From: Lucinisca nassula
Taxonomy: Eukaryota > Mollusca > Bivalvia > Lucinida > Lucinidae
Assembly (NCBI GenBank): GCA_963580285.1
Contig: OY757017.1
Location: 110,393,245 to 110,457,244, forward strand
Direction of reading: 5' to 3'
Length of the DNA stretch: 64,000 nt
Part shown: positions 54,793 to 64,000 of the stretch, piece by piece
Layout: the number at the start of each line of letters is the position of its first letter
Numbering within the stretch: position 1 is the first letter of the stretch
Notes under the pieces: model-generated
What the model saw: only the letters and a program-made list of their open reading frames with translations
Told to the model about the DNA's origin: nothing
Databases searched by the model: none
Position numbers and translations under genes: made by a program

Positions 54793-56752
54793 TTAGCTCA
54801 CCGTCACGTAGTGACGAGGTGAGCTTTTGGGATCACGTTTTGTCCGTCGTCCGTCGTGCGTGCGTCCGTGCGTCCGTGCGTCCGTCCGTGCGTGCGTAAA
54901 CAATTTCTTCAAACGACATCTCCTCCGAAACCACTGATCGGATTTTGATCAAACTTCACAGGAATGATGCCTAGGTGGTCCCCTTTCAAGGTTGTTCAAA
55001 TGGTTCCGGTCCGTTACACATCAAGGTCACAGGAGCCAAAAATAGATTTTTTTCACCGAAAACTTAAAAAATCTTCTTCTCTGAAACCGCAAGGCCCAGG
55101 TCTTTCATATTTGGTATGAAGCTTCATCTAGTGGACCCCTACCAAGATTGTTCAAATTATAGTGCTGGGGCCAAAAATGCCCCCGCCCCGGGGCCCTTTG
55201 GTTTTACATGGGCTTATATAGGGAAAATCTTTAAAAATCTTCTTCTCTAAAACCGCAAGGCCGAGGTCTTTCATATTTGGTATGAAGCTTCATCTAGTGG
55301 ACCCCTACCAAGTTTGTTCAAATTATAGTGCTGGGGCCAAAAATGTCCCCGCCCCGGGGCCCTTTGGTTTTACATGGGCTTATATTGGGAAAATCTTTAA
55401 AAATCTTCTTCTCTGAAACCGCAAGGCCCAGGTCTTTGATATTTGGTATGAAGCTTCATCTAGTGGACCCCTACCAAGATTGTTCAAATTATAGTGCTGG
55501 GTCCAAAAATGCCCCCGCCCCGGGGCCCTTTGGTTTTACATTGGCTTATATAGGAAAAATCTGTAAAAATCTTCTTCTCTGAAACCGCAAGGCCCAGGTC
55601 TTTGCTATTTGGTATGAAGCTTCATCTGATGGACCGCTACCAAGATTGTTCAAATTATAGTTCTCGGGCCAGAAATGCCCCTGCCCCAGGGCCCTTTTGT
55701 TTAACATGGGCTTATATAAGGAAAATCTTTAAAAAATCTTCTTCTCTGAAACCTCAAGGCCCAGTTCTTTGATATTTGGTATGAAGCTTCATCTTGTTAA
55801 CCTCTACCAAGATTGTTCAAATTATAGCCCTGGGGCCAAAAGTACCCCAGTCTCGGGGCCCTTTGGTTTTACATAGACTTTATGGGCTGCACGATGCTTC
55901 CACGCAGAGCTGAATCCGGCCAGCACACTAGTACTGGTAAACCGCTTAGAGGATCTAAGCCTGTCCAGGAACCGCTGTGCCAGGCGGACCGCCCATGCTA
56001 ATAAACCCTATTGGTTTCATTGGGCGACAGGGTATGAGATGTCATTTCATCTCATAAAAGTCCCACAAAATTGGAAGCAACGTCTCCAAAATGACCTTTA
56101 CAGTGTTGACAGGGACGTTAAACCTCAAATCAATCAATCAATTTACATAGACTTATATAGGGATAATCTTTAAAAATCTTCTTCTGTGAAACCACAAGGC
56201 CTAGGTCTTTGATATTTGGTGTGAAATTTCATCTAGTTGACCTCTATCAAGATTGTTCAAATTATAGACCTGGGGCCAAAAATGCTCCCGCCCCGAGACC
56301 CTTTGGTTTTACATAGTCTTATATAGGGAAATCTTAAAAAATCGTCTCTGAAACTGCAAGGCCCATGTCTTTGATATTTGGTATGGAGCTTCATCTAGTG
56401 GACCTCTACCAAGATTGTTCACATTATAGCCCCATGGCTACAAATCCCCCATCCCGGGGCCCTTTGGTTTTACATAGGCTTATGTAGGGAATATCTTTAA
56501 AAAACTTTTCTTCTCTGAAACCGCAAGACCCAGGTCTTTGATATTTGGTTTGTAGCTCCATCTAGTGGACCTTTGCCAAGATTGTTCAAATTATAGCCTT
56601 TGTTGATATTTGGTATGAAGCTTCGCCTTTTTAGACCTCCCTCAACATTATGCACATTATAGCCCTGGGGTCAATAATGGCCCTCCCCGGGGCCCACTTG
56701 TTACTCTATGGATCAGGTGAGCGATCCAGGGCCATCATGGCACTCTTGTTAT
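54793..56752 (+). mobile_element. Helitron-like element (agctcacc family), complete copy
   Basis: 5' double hairpin as at 33807, (CGTGCGTC)n tract to about 54900, about nine units of ~160-165 bp, 3' hairpin AGGGCCATCATGGCACT and CTTGT. It is split by a SINE-F at 55881-56141. Confidence 0.78.
55881..56141 (+). mobile_element. SINE-F inserted in the Helitron-like array
   Basis: Full-length SINE-F. An exact 13 bp duplication, TTTACATAGACTT, lies at 55868-55880 and 56142-56154. The duplication proves insertion into a pre-existing array unit and supports calling SINE-F a retroposon. Confidence 0.88.
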
Positions 56753-56930
56753 AATTTTTGTTACACTGATGTAACATCATAAAATACAGGTCAAGTTCGA
56801 TCTCCACTACAATTCGTCAATTTTCGACATAGTTCTGGCCCCTTTCAAGTTAAAAAATTGCAAAATGCCGCTGTTGTACTATCAAGACATGTTTTGTGGG
56901 GGTATTCATCACCTTTAGTGATAGCTCTAG

Positions 56931-58513
56931 TTATAGCCCCGCTTTGAAAAAGTGGGGCTATATTGGATTTGCCATGTCCTTCTGTCATTCCGTAATTCCG
57001 TGATTCCGTTAATTTGTGTTGGCTCCATAACTTTGTATCTGCTTAACATGAAACTTCACACAAATGTTAAACACCATAAGACAATGTGCAGAGCGAAGGA
57101 ATTATAACTGTGGATTGCCTACTTTTGGAGTTATTGCCCTTTGAACATTTTCCGTAATTCCGTAATTCCGTGATTCCGTTAATTTGTGTTGGCTCCATAA
57201 CTTTGTATCTGCTTAACATATTTTCATGAAACTTCACACAAATGTTAAACACCATAAGACAATGTGCAGAGCGAAGGAATTATAACTGTGGATTGCCTAC
57301 TTTTGGAGTTATTGCCCTTTGAACATTGAAAAATGGCAATTTTAATTGTGTCCGCTTCATAACTCGAAAACCGTTTGAGATATTTTTAGGAAACTTCACA
57401 CAAATGTTAAGCACTATGAGACGATGTGCAGAGCGCAGGAACCATAACTCTGCATTGCTTATTTTTGGAGTTATTGCCCTTTGAACATTGAAAAATGGCA
57501 ATTTTAACAGTGTACGCTTCATAACTCGAAAACCGTTTGAGATAATTTCATGAAACTTCACACAAATGTTAAGCACTATGAGACAATGTGCAGAGCGCAA
57601 GAACCATAACTCTGGTTTTCGTATTTTCTGTGTGTCTGTCTGTGTGTCTGTCTGTGTCTGTTAACAATTTTCGTGTCCGCTCCATAACTTTAAAACCCAT
57701 TCACATATTTTCATGAAACTTCACAAAAACATTAAACACCATGAGATGGTGTGCAGAGTGCAGGAACCATAACTCTGGATTGCCTAATTTTTTAGTTATT
57801 TCCCTTTGAATATTGAAAAATATCAATTTTAGCCGTCTTTGCTCGATAACTCAAAAACCGTTTGAGATAATTTTATGAAACTTCACACAAATGTAAAGCA
57901 CCATATTACGTGTGCAGAGCGCAGGAACCCAAACTCTGGATTGTCTACTTTTTCAGTTATAGGCTTTTGAATATTAAAAAATGGCAATTTTAACTATGTC
58001 CGCTCCATAACCGTTTCTGATATTTTCATGAAACTTCAAATAAATGAAAAGCACCTTGAGATGATGTGCAGAGTGCAGGAACCATAACTCTGGTTTGCCT
58101 ACTTTAGGAGTTATTGCCCTTTGAACATTAAAAAGGCAATTTTGACTGTGTCGGCTCCATAACTCACAAACCATTTGAGATATTTTCATGACACTTCACA
58201 CAAGTGTAAAGCACCATGAGACAATGTGCAGAGCGCAGGAACCCTGACTCTGATTTGCCTACTTTAGGAGTTATTACCCTTTGAACATTGAAAAATGGAA
58301 GATGAAATTTAGTATAAACATGGACATTCTGGTAATGTATCATGCTCATTGAAATGAGGGACAAGGGCTCACACAACTCTTAGAGTTTTTCCAGATAATG
58401 TAAAATTTTCAACAGTTATTTCTTGTTCATAACTGTTTTCTCTGCAGCTTAAATAACTTTCTTCTCTGACAGCGCTGAAGCGGGGCTATAGTCAGATCCT
58501 CTGACAGCTCTAG
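56931..58513 (+). mobile_element. Helitron-like element, back to back with the previous one
   Basis: It starts TTATAGCCCCGCT directly after CTAG of the preceding element. The 5' hairpin is TATAGCCCC/GGGGCTATA. About nine units of ~150-165 bp follow (ATGAAACTTCACACAAATGT, GTGCAGAGCGCAGGAACCAT). The subterminal repeat TATAGCCCCGCT (56932-56943) is inverted at 58479-58490. It ends with hairpin GTCAGA-TCC-TCTGAC and AGCTCTAG at 58513. Confidence 0.75.
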
Positions 58514-58569
58514 TTTATTTCTCCTTTGTATAATCCCTTTTTAAAAGTCTCATGACAACTTTTATTCAC

Positions 58570-58828
58570 ATCACAAAAATACGCCTATTTATTGTTACCC
58601 GCTTAAACCCCACTTTTAACTGGGGTTTACAGGGGTATACATTATTTATCTAATTTCTGCTACCATAGATTGCAGGTACTCGTTAGAACCGCCTCGCCGA
58701 GTCGTTTTAAAGAGTACCCAAAATCTTGAGTAGAAATATGAAAAAATGCCAGAATTTTTATCCGAAAATTTTCGGTTTTTAGCGGTAAAATTTTACAATA
58801 GATTTGAATAGGCGAGTTCTCATAATGA
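58570..58828. mobile_element. P MITE copy
   Basis: Ends CATCACAAAAATACGCCTAT and GAATAGGCGAGTTCTCATAAT. Central hairpin GAACCGCCTCGCCGAGTCGTT, imperfect. Confidence 0.75.
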
Positions 58829-58894
58829 GTCGTACATGTAGGTTATTAACACCATAATGATGTGTGACATTTACCAAAAGCTCAGCTTGATGGA

Positions 58895-59162
58895 AAAGAT
58901 TGGCTGCATGATGCTTCCTAGCAGAGCAGAAACCGACCCGCATGCGAGTACTGGTAAACCGCTAACAGGATCTAAGCCTGTCCAGGCAAAGTGATGCGAG
59001 TCGGACCGTCAATGCGTATAAACCCTGTTGGTTTCATTGGGTTGCAGGGCTTGAGATGTCATTTCATCTCAGTGTCGGGTATAAGTCCCACAAAATTGGT
59101 AGCGAGGTCTCCAAAATGACCTTTACAGTGTTGACAGGGACGTAAGACCTCAAACAGACAAA
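58895..59162 (+). mobile_element. SINE-F copy
   Basis: Full length from GATTGGCTGCATGATGCTTC to GACGTAAGACCTCAAACAGA. Confidence 0.78.
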
Positions 59163-59449
59163 ACCAAAAGCTCAAATTCGCCTCACTTATTTATGATTGC
59201 AAACTGTCAAATTGGTACTGCAAGCGGTGCTTTGAATGCATGCAAAGTTAGTGACCAGTTAACGAGGAACACAAGTATTCCACCGCAGGCTAGGTCCAAG
59301 TAGCGGACGAACGGACGAAAAACCAGACACCTACATGTATCTTGCGCCATGCTTCATGCAGGCGCGTGAAAAAGGACATGATCCTTTGCATTCTCACGCA
59401 TTATTTGTGCTACCAAGTCTCCTTCCCCGACCCCTCACCCACTTTCAAG
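59163..59449. other. Intron DNA, nothing recognised
   Basis: No exon or repeat recognised. Confidence 0.4.
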
Positions 59450-59860
59450 ATAATTTCACTTATTTCGAACGGACCGCTAATCAGAGTTGAGCTAAAACCG
59501 GAGTAAGACCACCTTCTGTTGCAGATCTTGGTGTCTCATATGTGGCCCGAGCGAGGCGCAAACCACAGCGGAGAGACCTAATGACCCGATGATTAACCTT
59601 TTTGTACCAAATGGAATCTTCCTCCTTATATATACAGGAGTCCATCTTGAAACTTAGGGGTGTCAGGTTGTTTTTACCTTAAAAAAATTGTTCGGGAAAT
59701 GACTTAACGTTTTGCAAACAGTGTAGGCCCTGATCAGACGCCGCGTTCTGTGGTGTCTGATCTGGGCCTGCACTGTTTGCCAAGGTACCCCTTTAGGGGT
59801 TTCTGGTACTGAATGGGTTAAGAGTCAGCGCTCTTACCCATTAGGACACGGGGGCCAGTT
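59450..59860 (-). mobile_element. SINE-A, minus strand, split by an M MITE
   Basis: The parts are 59450-59592 and 59822-59860. The A-box region is at the right (GCTCTTACCCATTAGGACAC on the plus strand). The break falls in the anticodon-arm part of the tRNA-like head. Confidence 0.78.
59593..59821. mobile_element. M MITE, TTAA-flanked, copy 2, within SINE-A
   Basis: TTAACCTTTTTGTACC to GGTACTGAATGGGTTAA. The inner long hairpin GCAAACAGTGTAGGCCCTGA ... TGGGCCTGCACTGTTTGC is intact. TTAA stands at both edges. Confidence 0.82.
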
Positions 59861-60013
59861 ACCTTCGGGGTGTACAGTAGACTTAACAAGATACCCAGGT
59901 TGCATGTCTGTACAAACTTCGCTGATTATCTTGGAGAATTTTGTAGTGCTGCTCCAAGTTAGAGATCAGACTTATATGCAGCCTTGGATTGCTTGCCGCG
60001 CAATTTCCCCATA

Positions 60014-60160
60014 TTAACCCTTTTTGTACCAAATGGAATCTTCCTCCTTATATATAGCATGAGTCCATTTCAAAATTTAGGGGTTTCTGCGGCGTCTGAT
60101 CTGGGCCTGCACTGTTTGCCACGGTAACCGTTTAGGGGTTTCCAGTCTGAAATGGGTTAA
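60014..60160. mobile_element. M MITE, TTAA-flanked, copy 3, internally deleted
   Basis: TTAACCCTTTTTGTACC to GAAATGGGTTAA. The left arm of the inner hairpin is deleted. Confidence 0.78.
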
Positions 60161-60724
60161 TGTACATGTATGAGCAAAATTGAATTGTAAAGGCAAGAAA
60201 CGCAAGCGGGCCTCCGTGGCCTACTCTTAAACATTAGATCTCTCACTCGGGCTACATGTGAGCTTAAGTGTAAGCATCAGTGATGTTTAATTACTCGCAG
60301 TGTAAGAAAAAGATCAACCAAAATGTAGAGTGAGATCAGCGCCCACACATACATGTACAAGCAGGATCCCCGTTATGATATACATTGAGTTTGATTTTTC
60401 TAAAATATTTACTTGAGAAAAAAATTAAGTACTCCCAGTATGGTGAACCGATAGAAAATCAACAGTTTTCAATTTATGAAGCGTTTACACAACAGTACAA
60501 AAGGAACACAGAAAACATCCATGATGTTCATACTGCGTTGTAAAGTGCATAAGATGCAAATCATTATGATTCCAAACGGATCAAAATCATACTTTACGAT
60601 CGCTAGAGTTGTCGCTCGTTGTACAAAGAACATGCATTTCGTCATATGCTTCAAACTTTGTGTACCAAATTTTAATGCATGAAACAAATGCATGCACATG
60701 AACAAATATACATGTAGGTATAGG
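60161..60724. other. Intron DNA with a SINE-A scrap
   Basis: About 60210-60270 is a plus-strand SINE-A fragment (GGGCCTCCGTGGCCTA). The overlapping open frames at 60470-60760 show no family signature. Confidence 0.45.
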
Positions 60725-60924
60725 CAGATTTCGCGGAGAAACACCGTGAACGACTTCACCTGTACTAATTGGCTTTCTCCGAGAAAAAGCGATGTTCGCG
60801 GAGAAATTAACCGTTTTGAAACAAGAAATTTTTTTCTTCTCGGAGAAATTTCTCGCTTGTTCTCCGAGAAAAAAAGCCTATTACCGCGGAGAAAAAATAT
60901 GGGTTATTACCAGTAGCTGGTCTG

Positions 60925-61300
60925 TAATTTCAAAATCCATCTACAAATAAGAAAGTTATTGACCAAACACTTTTTTACCTTTGACCTCTAAGTATGACCT
61001 TGACCTTTGAGGTACCGACCTGGGTCATGCACGCAACACATCGTCTCTTGGTGGTTAACATTTCTGCCGAGTAATTTCAAAATCCATTTAAACATAAGAA
61101 AGTTATTGACCAAACACGAAAAAAGGGCCCCTTTTTGACTTTGACCTCTAAGTATGACCTTGACTTTTGAGGTACCGACCTGTGTCATGCCCGCCACACA
61201 TCGTCGCATGGTGGTTTATATTTCTGCCAAGTAATTTCAAAATCCATCTGAAAATAAGAAAGATATCGACCGGACACAATTTTCCCATACATAAATACAT
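60925..61300 (+). repeat. Satellite J, right block
   Basis: About two and a half units. It resumes at TAATTTCAAAATCCATC, in register with the break at 49685. Confidence 0.75.
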
Positions 61301-61540
61301 ACCGACAAACTTCCAAGATAGATAACTCAAAAAGTATAAATGCGAGAGTTGTGGTTCTTGCGCTCTGCTCGTCGTCTAATATTGATTAATACGTATTTAT
61401 ATGAAGTTTTGTGACGATAACTTGAACGGTTTTCAAGTTATAGAGCGGACACGATTTTGTGACAGATGTGCAGACAGACTCCCGGAGGAAAAACAATATG
61501 TCTCTCCGAAAAAAAAAATATTCGGGGGAGACATAATGAT
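61301..61540. repeat. Probable 3' end of the satellite J carrier element
   Basis: Ends in an imperfect hairpin, TATGTCTCTCCG ... CGGGGGAGACATA, at about 61498-61531. This resembles the 3' hairpins of the other array-bearing elements. Confidence 0.5.
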
Positions 61541-61880
61541 ATAAAAGGTCTCAATAAACCGAGGGTCTTATTTCTAACTCTTTATCTTTCGCTTTTGTCA
61601 TATCTCACAACAAAACGCTGTAAGCCATCATAATAGCACGTGAAGATTGAGTCATCTAATTTACATGGCCTGCAACTCTGGGAATTTTCCTTATTTAGTG
61701 CATTTACTATCTTAAGCCACGGTTTCAGTGTCACGTATTGAGGGCTAGGCCTTTACAACGTTTTTAAAATGCAACAAGACGACAATAAACGTAGTGAAAA
61801 CGTTTTACAGACAGCTATATATGGCTTAATAAGCCACAGTCTCACTGGAACGTATTGAGGGTTTGGTTTTACTACGTTTT
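61541..61880. repeat. Direct repeat, ~119 bp apart
   Basis: AAGCCACGGTTTCAGTGTCACG near 61714 recurs as AAGCCACAGTCTCACTGGAACG near 61833, each followed by GTATTGAGGG. The rest is unassigned. Confidence 0.55.
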
Positions 61881-62760
61881 AGCTCACAAGAGCCTGGGGA
61901 GCTTATAGAATAGGCAGCTGTCCGTCGTCGTCGTATTTCGTATGTCTGGTGTCGTCTGTCGGCGTCGTCTGGCGTCAACACGTTCAAACAACATCTCCTC
62001 TTAAACCGCTACGCAGATAGGATAAAAATATCATCCGTAGCATCCTTGATCTGGGTGTTGAAAATTTGTATTTTTCATGATAATCAGTTTTACAGCTTTG
62101 TTGCTATGGCAACTTAGATTTTCCATAGACTTATTGTAAAATTTAAAAAAAATCATTTATTGCCAAGCATTTGCATATATTTTGACAAACCTTTCATAAA
62201 AATGTTTCTTAGGTAATCTTCTATCTGCCATATGATTTTAGGCATACTGCTCATATTTACTGGTTGCCATGGAAACCAAAATGTCGATAATAATACAAAA
62301 AAAAACATTAAAAAATCATCTTCTCAGGAACTACATGCTTTATGGGGCTGCGACTTTATGGAAATATTCACCATATCAGCCTTTACAGAATTCATGATTT
62401 TTATGAAATTCTTTTTTAAGAAATTCGTATCTTTAGTTTGGTTGCTATGCCAACTGAATATTTCAATAGACTTATAATGGGGAAAATTGAAAAATGGCAG
62501 TAACTGCCAAACCTTTGTAGATATTTTGATAGAACTTTCATAGAAATGTTCCTTAAGCAATCTTCTGTCTTTTATGGAAATCGGCTCTTTAGTTTGGTTG
62601 CTATGGCAACTCATATGTCCCGTAGACTAAGATAGGATAATTGAAAAATGACATTATCTGCCAAGTCATTGCAGGTATTTTGACAAAACTTTTATAGAAA
62701 TGTTCCATGTGAACCTCTATCAGCCGTATACTTTTATGCCCGCGCCGGTTGTGCAAGAGG
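61881..62760 (+). mobile_element. Helitron-like element (agctcac variant), 3' end not found
   Basis: Starts AGCTCACAAGAGCC with GGGGAGCT close by, then a (CGTCGTC)n tract and about four units of ~190 bp (GGTTGCTATGGCAACT, GACAAACCTTTCATAAAAAT). No CTTGT-type 3' hairpin was recognised. Confidence 0.55.
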
Positions 62761-63445
62761 GTTTCGAAATTCTAAACCGTTGACCCCAAAACGTCTCCTA
62801 CGGGGCACGCAAAACTCCACCCAAATTTTGTCCCTACAAGTACTCAATAACTGCTTGATTGATTTGTTTTCTGAAATTTGGGGTGGGGGATATTTCAGAT
62901 ATCAAGATGAAAATTTGTAAGAGGTTTTCGAAGGGACCCCCTGGAATTTCCAGGGCTTTGCCCCATCCCCGCCCTCTACTTTATAAGATGCCTATCTCAG
63001 AAACCTTTCAGATCCCCACCCCTGAAATATATACAAAATTGTTCTTTATGATAAGACTCATTTAGTGATTCTAACCAGGCTCCGTCGGTTTATTTTGCAA
63101 GCGTGAGTGCATTTATGTATGCACAGGTGATACATTTAATAGAGCGTTCCGGTAATTACCGGGTTTGAGTAATTGTGACAAATAACTATGATGACCAGTC
63201 AACAGGAAATCATTCAACCAGTCGTGACATTTTCTTAAATGCTTCCGGATCAAAAATCATCATTAGATAGTCTACGCCCGTTGGCGTACACAAATACGTC
63301 CCCCAAGTCCTTTTCCAAACATATATGGCATTTTGATGGACTGCACTTAAAGGGGTTTTTTTTAATAAAAAGATGTTGTTTTATTGACACTCGTAATGAA
63401 GTATGGCTCGATGAAAACAATGTGTGTTTTTTATTCGAATTTTAG
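62761..63445. other. Intron DNA before exon 10, nothing recognised
   Basis: No repeat assigned. The exon 10 acceptor closes the stretch. Confidence 0.45.
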
Positions 63446-63679
63446 TGCCACTTGAAGACAATGTTTTGTTTGTGACAGACTGGTCTCACAATAAAATCTA
63501 CCAGGTTTCTCTAGTTAATGACAGTGACGTGAGAGCCATTGACATAGAGTCTGCTGGAAATCCCAATGCAGTTATTTATAATCCTGTCAACAAACGTGTT
63601 ATATGGGCCGACACGAAAGACAAGAGTATACACAGCGTCTACCTTAATGGCACCGATCATAAAATACTTTATCATAACG
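63446..63679 (+). CDS. LRP-like receptor, exon 10: first blades of propeller 3
   Basis: Residues 488-564. PLEDNVLFVTDWSHNKIYQV is the first strand after the EGF module, followed by NKRVIWADTKDKSIHSVYLN, a clear YWTD blade with an NGTDHK turn. The acceptor TAG ends at 63445 and the donor GTATGT starts at 63680. Both ends are phase 1, as in exon 4. The gene continues beyond the right edge. The order propeller-EGF-propeller-EGF-propeller with no LDL-A repeat between is seen in LRP4/5/6 and within LRP1/2. Confidence 0.88.
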
Positions 63680-63746
63680 GTATGTACCTTATCATGATTG
63701 TTATTTATCATATGGGCCCCGTCAAGCGATTTTGGTACTTATCGCC

Positions 63747-63820
63747 TATGCGAGCAGCGAAGGTTCAGGCGAGCCTGCACATCCGAGCAGTCTCGCCAGA
63801 ACCTTCGCTGCTCGCTCATA
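63747..63820. repeat. Hairpin just after exon 10
   Basis: Arms 63747-63773 (TATGCGAGCAGCGAAGGTTC and onward) and 63792-63820 are near-perfect inverted copies with a ~18-base loop. It lies about 70 bp past the exon 10 donor. The remaining intron to 64000 shows nothing else. Confidence 0.85.
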
Positions 63821-64000
63821 CAAGCAGTGAATCAAGAGGAACCTTCAGACAGAAAGCCATATCCCCGGTCCCTCTGAATGGCTGGGCGTGCGCAGTTAAA
63901 ATTTGCCATGACGGAATGCTCGAAGACACAAATTCGCTTGGCGGGGCTCATATAACGTTGCTGTTATTTAGTGGATAACGTAATGTTAAAATATCATAAT

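Larger units (their letters stand above)
54664..56930 (+). mobile_element. Helitron-like element ending in CTAG, filled by another element
   Basis: The 5' hairpin pairs TATACCCCC with GGGGGTATA near 54664-54706. A (GTCGGTCT)n tract follows. The 3' end has hairpin ATCAC-CTTTA-GTGAT at 56908-56922, then AGCTCTAG. The agctcacc-type element 54793-56752 has inserted within it. Confidence 0.65.
49686..60924. mobile_element. Possible 11.2 kb composite element K with inverted ends and TA flanks
   Basis: The left end 49686 starts CAGACCAGCTACCGGTAATA and the right end 60924 finishes with the inverted TATTACCAGTAGCTGGTCTG, one mismatch. TA stands outside at 49684-49685 and 60925-60926. Both ends carry blocks of ~200-270 bp rich in TTTCTCCGCGAAA (to about 49960, and from about 60725). 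Outside, satellite J continues in register. The interior contains Helitron-like elements, P and M MITEs and SINEs, and no transposase that I can see. The alternative is two independent insertions of a shorter element. Confidence 0.5.

Noticed and set aside
1..64000. LTR retrotransposon or endogenous virus
   Set aside because: No long terminal repeats, primer-binding site, gag, protease or integrase signature was seen. The RT sequences are LINE-like and Penelope-like.

Overview
This 64 kb window is eukaryotic genomic DNA, and its repeat content suggests a mollusc, probably a bivalve. Nothing looks bacterial or phage: there are no operons, there are GT-AG introns of 1 to 19 kb, several tRNA-derived SINE families with target-site duplications, mariner, Penelope-like and LINE remnants, and Helitron-like elements built around 160-170 bp tandem repeats, an architecture known from bivalves. 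The species cannot be fixed from the sequence alone.

The only host gene I can support is the middle of one large plus-strand gene for a low-density-lipoprotein-receptor-related protein (LRP-like). Ten exons (980-1238, 10264-10414, 13594-13704, 15838-16104, 27562-27703, 29537-29677, 30682-30790, 31889-32048, 44649-44768, 63446-63679) join in one frame with every intron phase matching. They encode 564 complete residues: the last three blades of one beta-propeller, an EGF-like module with four cysteines, a complete six-bladed propeller, a canonical six-cysteine EGF module, and the first blades of a third propeller. Neither the start nor the end of the gene is in the window, so no promoter, signal peptide, membrane segment or polyadenylation site is present. 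The 1.7 kb of coding sequence is under 3% of the window.

The rest is intron packed with repeats. Family names used here are local labels. 1-10 kb: SINEs, a Helitron-like element (2956-3902), ~150-165 bp repeat arrays, and palindromic P MITEs. 10-21 kb: nested SINEs, strong hairpins, a decayed Penelope-like copy, and a relic of exon 2 inside a SINE. 21.7-27.5 kb: two copies of a foldback element T, one filled with Helitron-like DNA and one empty at that site. 32-39 kb: a LINE fragment and two large Helitron-like elements with ~167 bp arrays. 40-48.4 kb: a ~250 bp satellite (R250), the longest Penelope-like copy, and two mariner copies, one with a perfect 28 bp terminal inverted repeat. 49.7-60.9 kb: a possible 11.2 kb composite bounded by inverted ends and TA, containing back-to-back Helitron-like elements, a SINE nested inside one of them, foldbacks, P elements and TTAA-flanked MITEs.

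The genes in the window do not form a pathway. The exons build one receptor ectodomain, and the mobile elements are independent passengers. Several repeats lie within 10-120 bp of splice sites and may affect splicing. The observations most worth following are the 11.2 kb composite, the relic exon, the filled/empty Helitron-like site pair, the repeated intron-phase pattern of the propeller modules with one exon fusion, and the EGF module that lacks its 2-4 cysteine pair.
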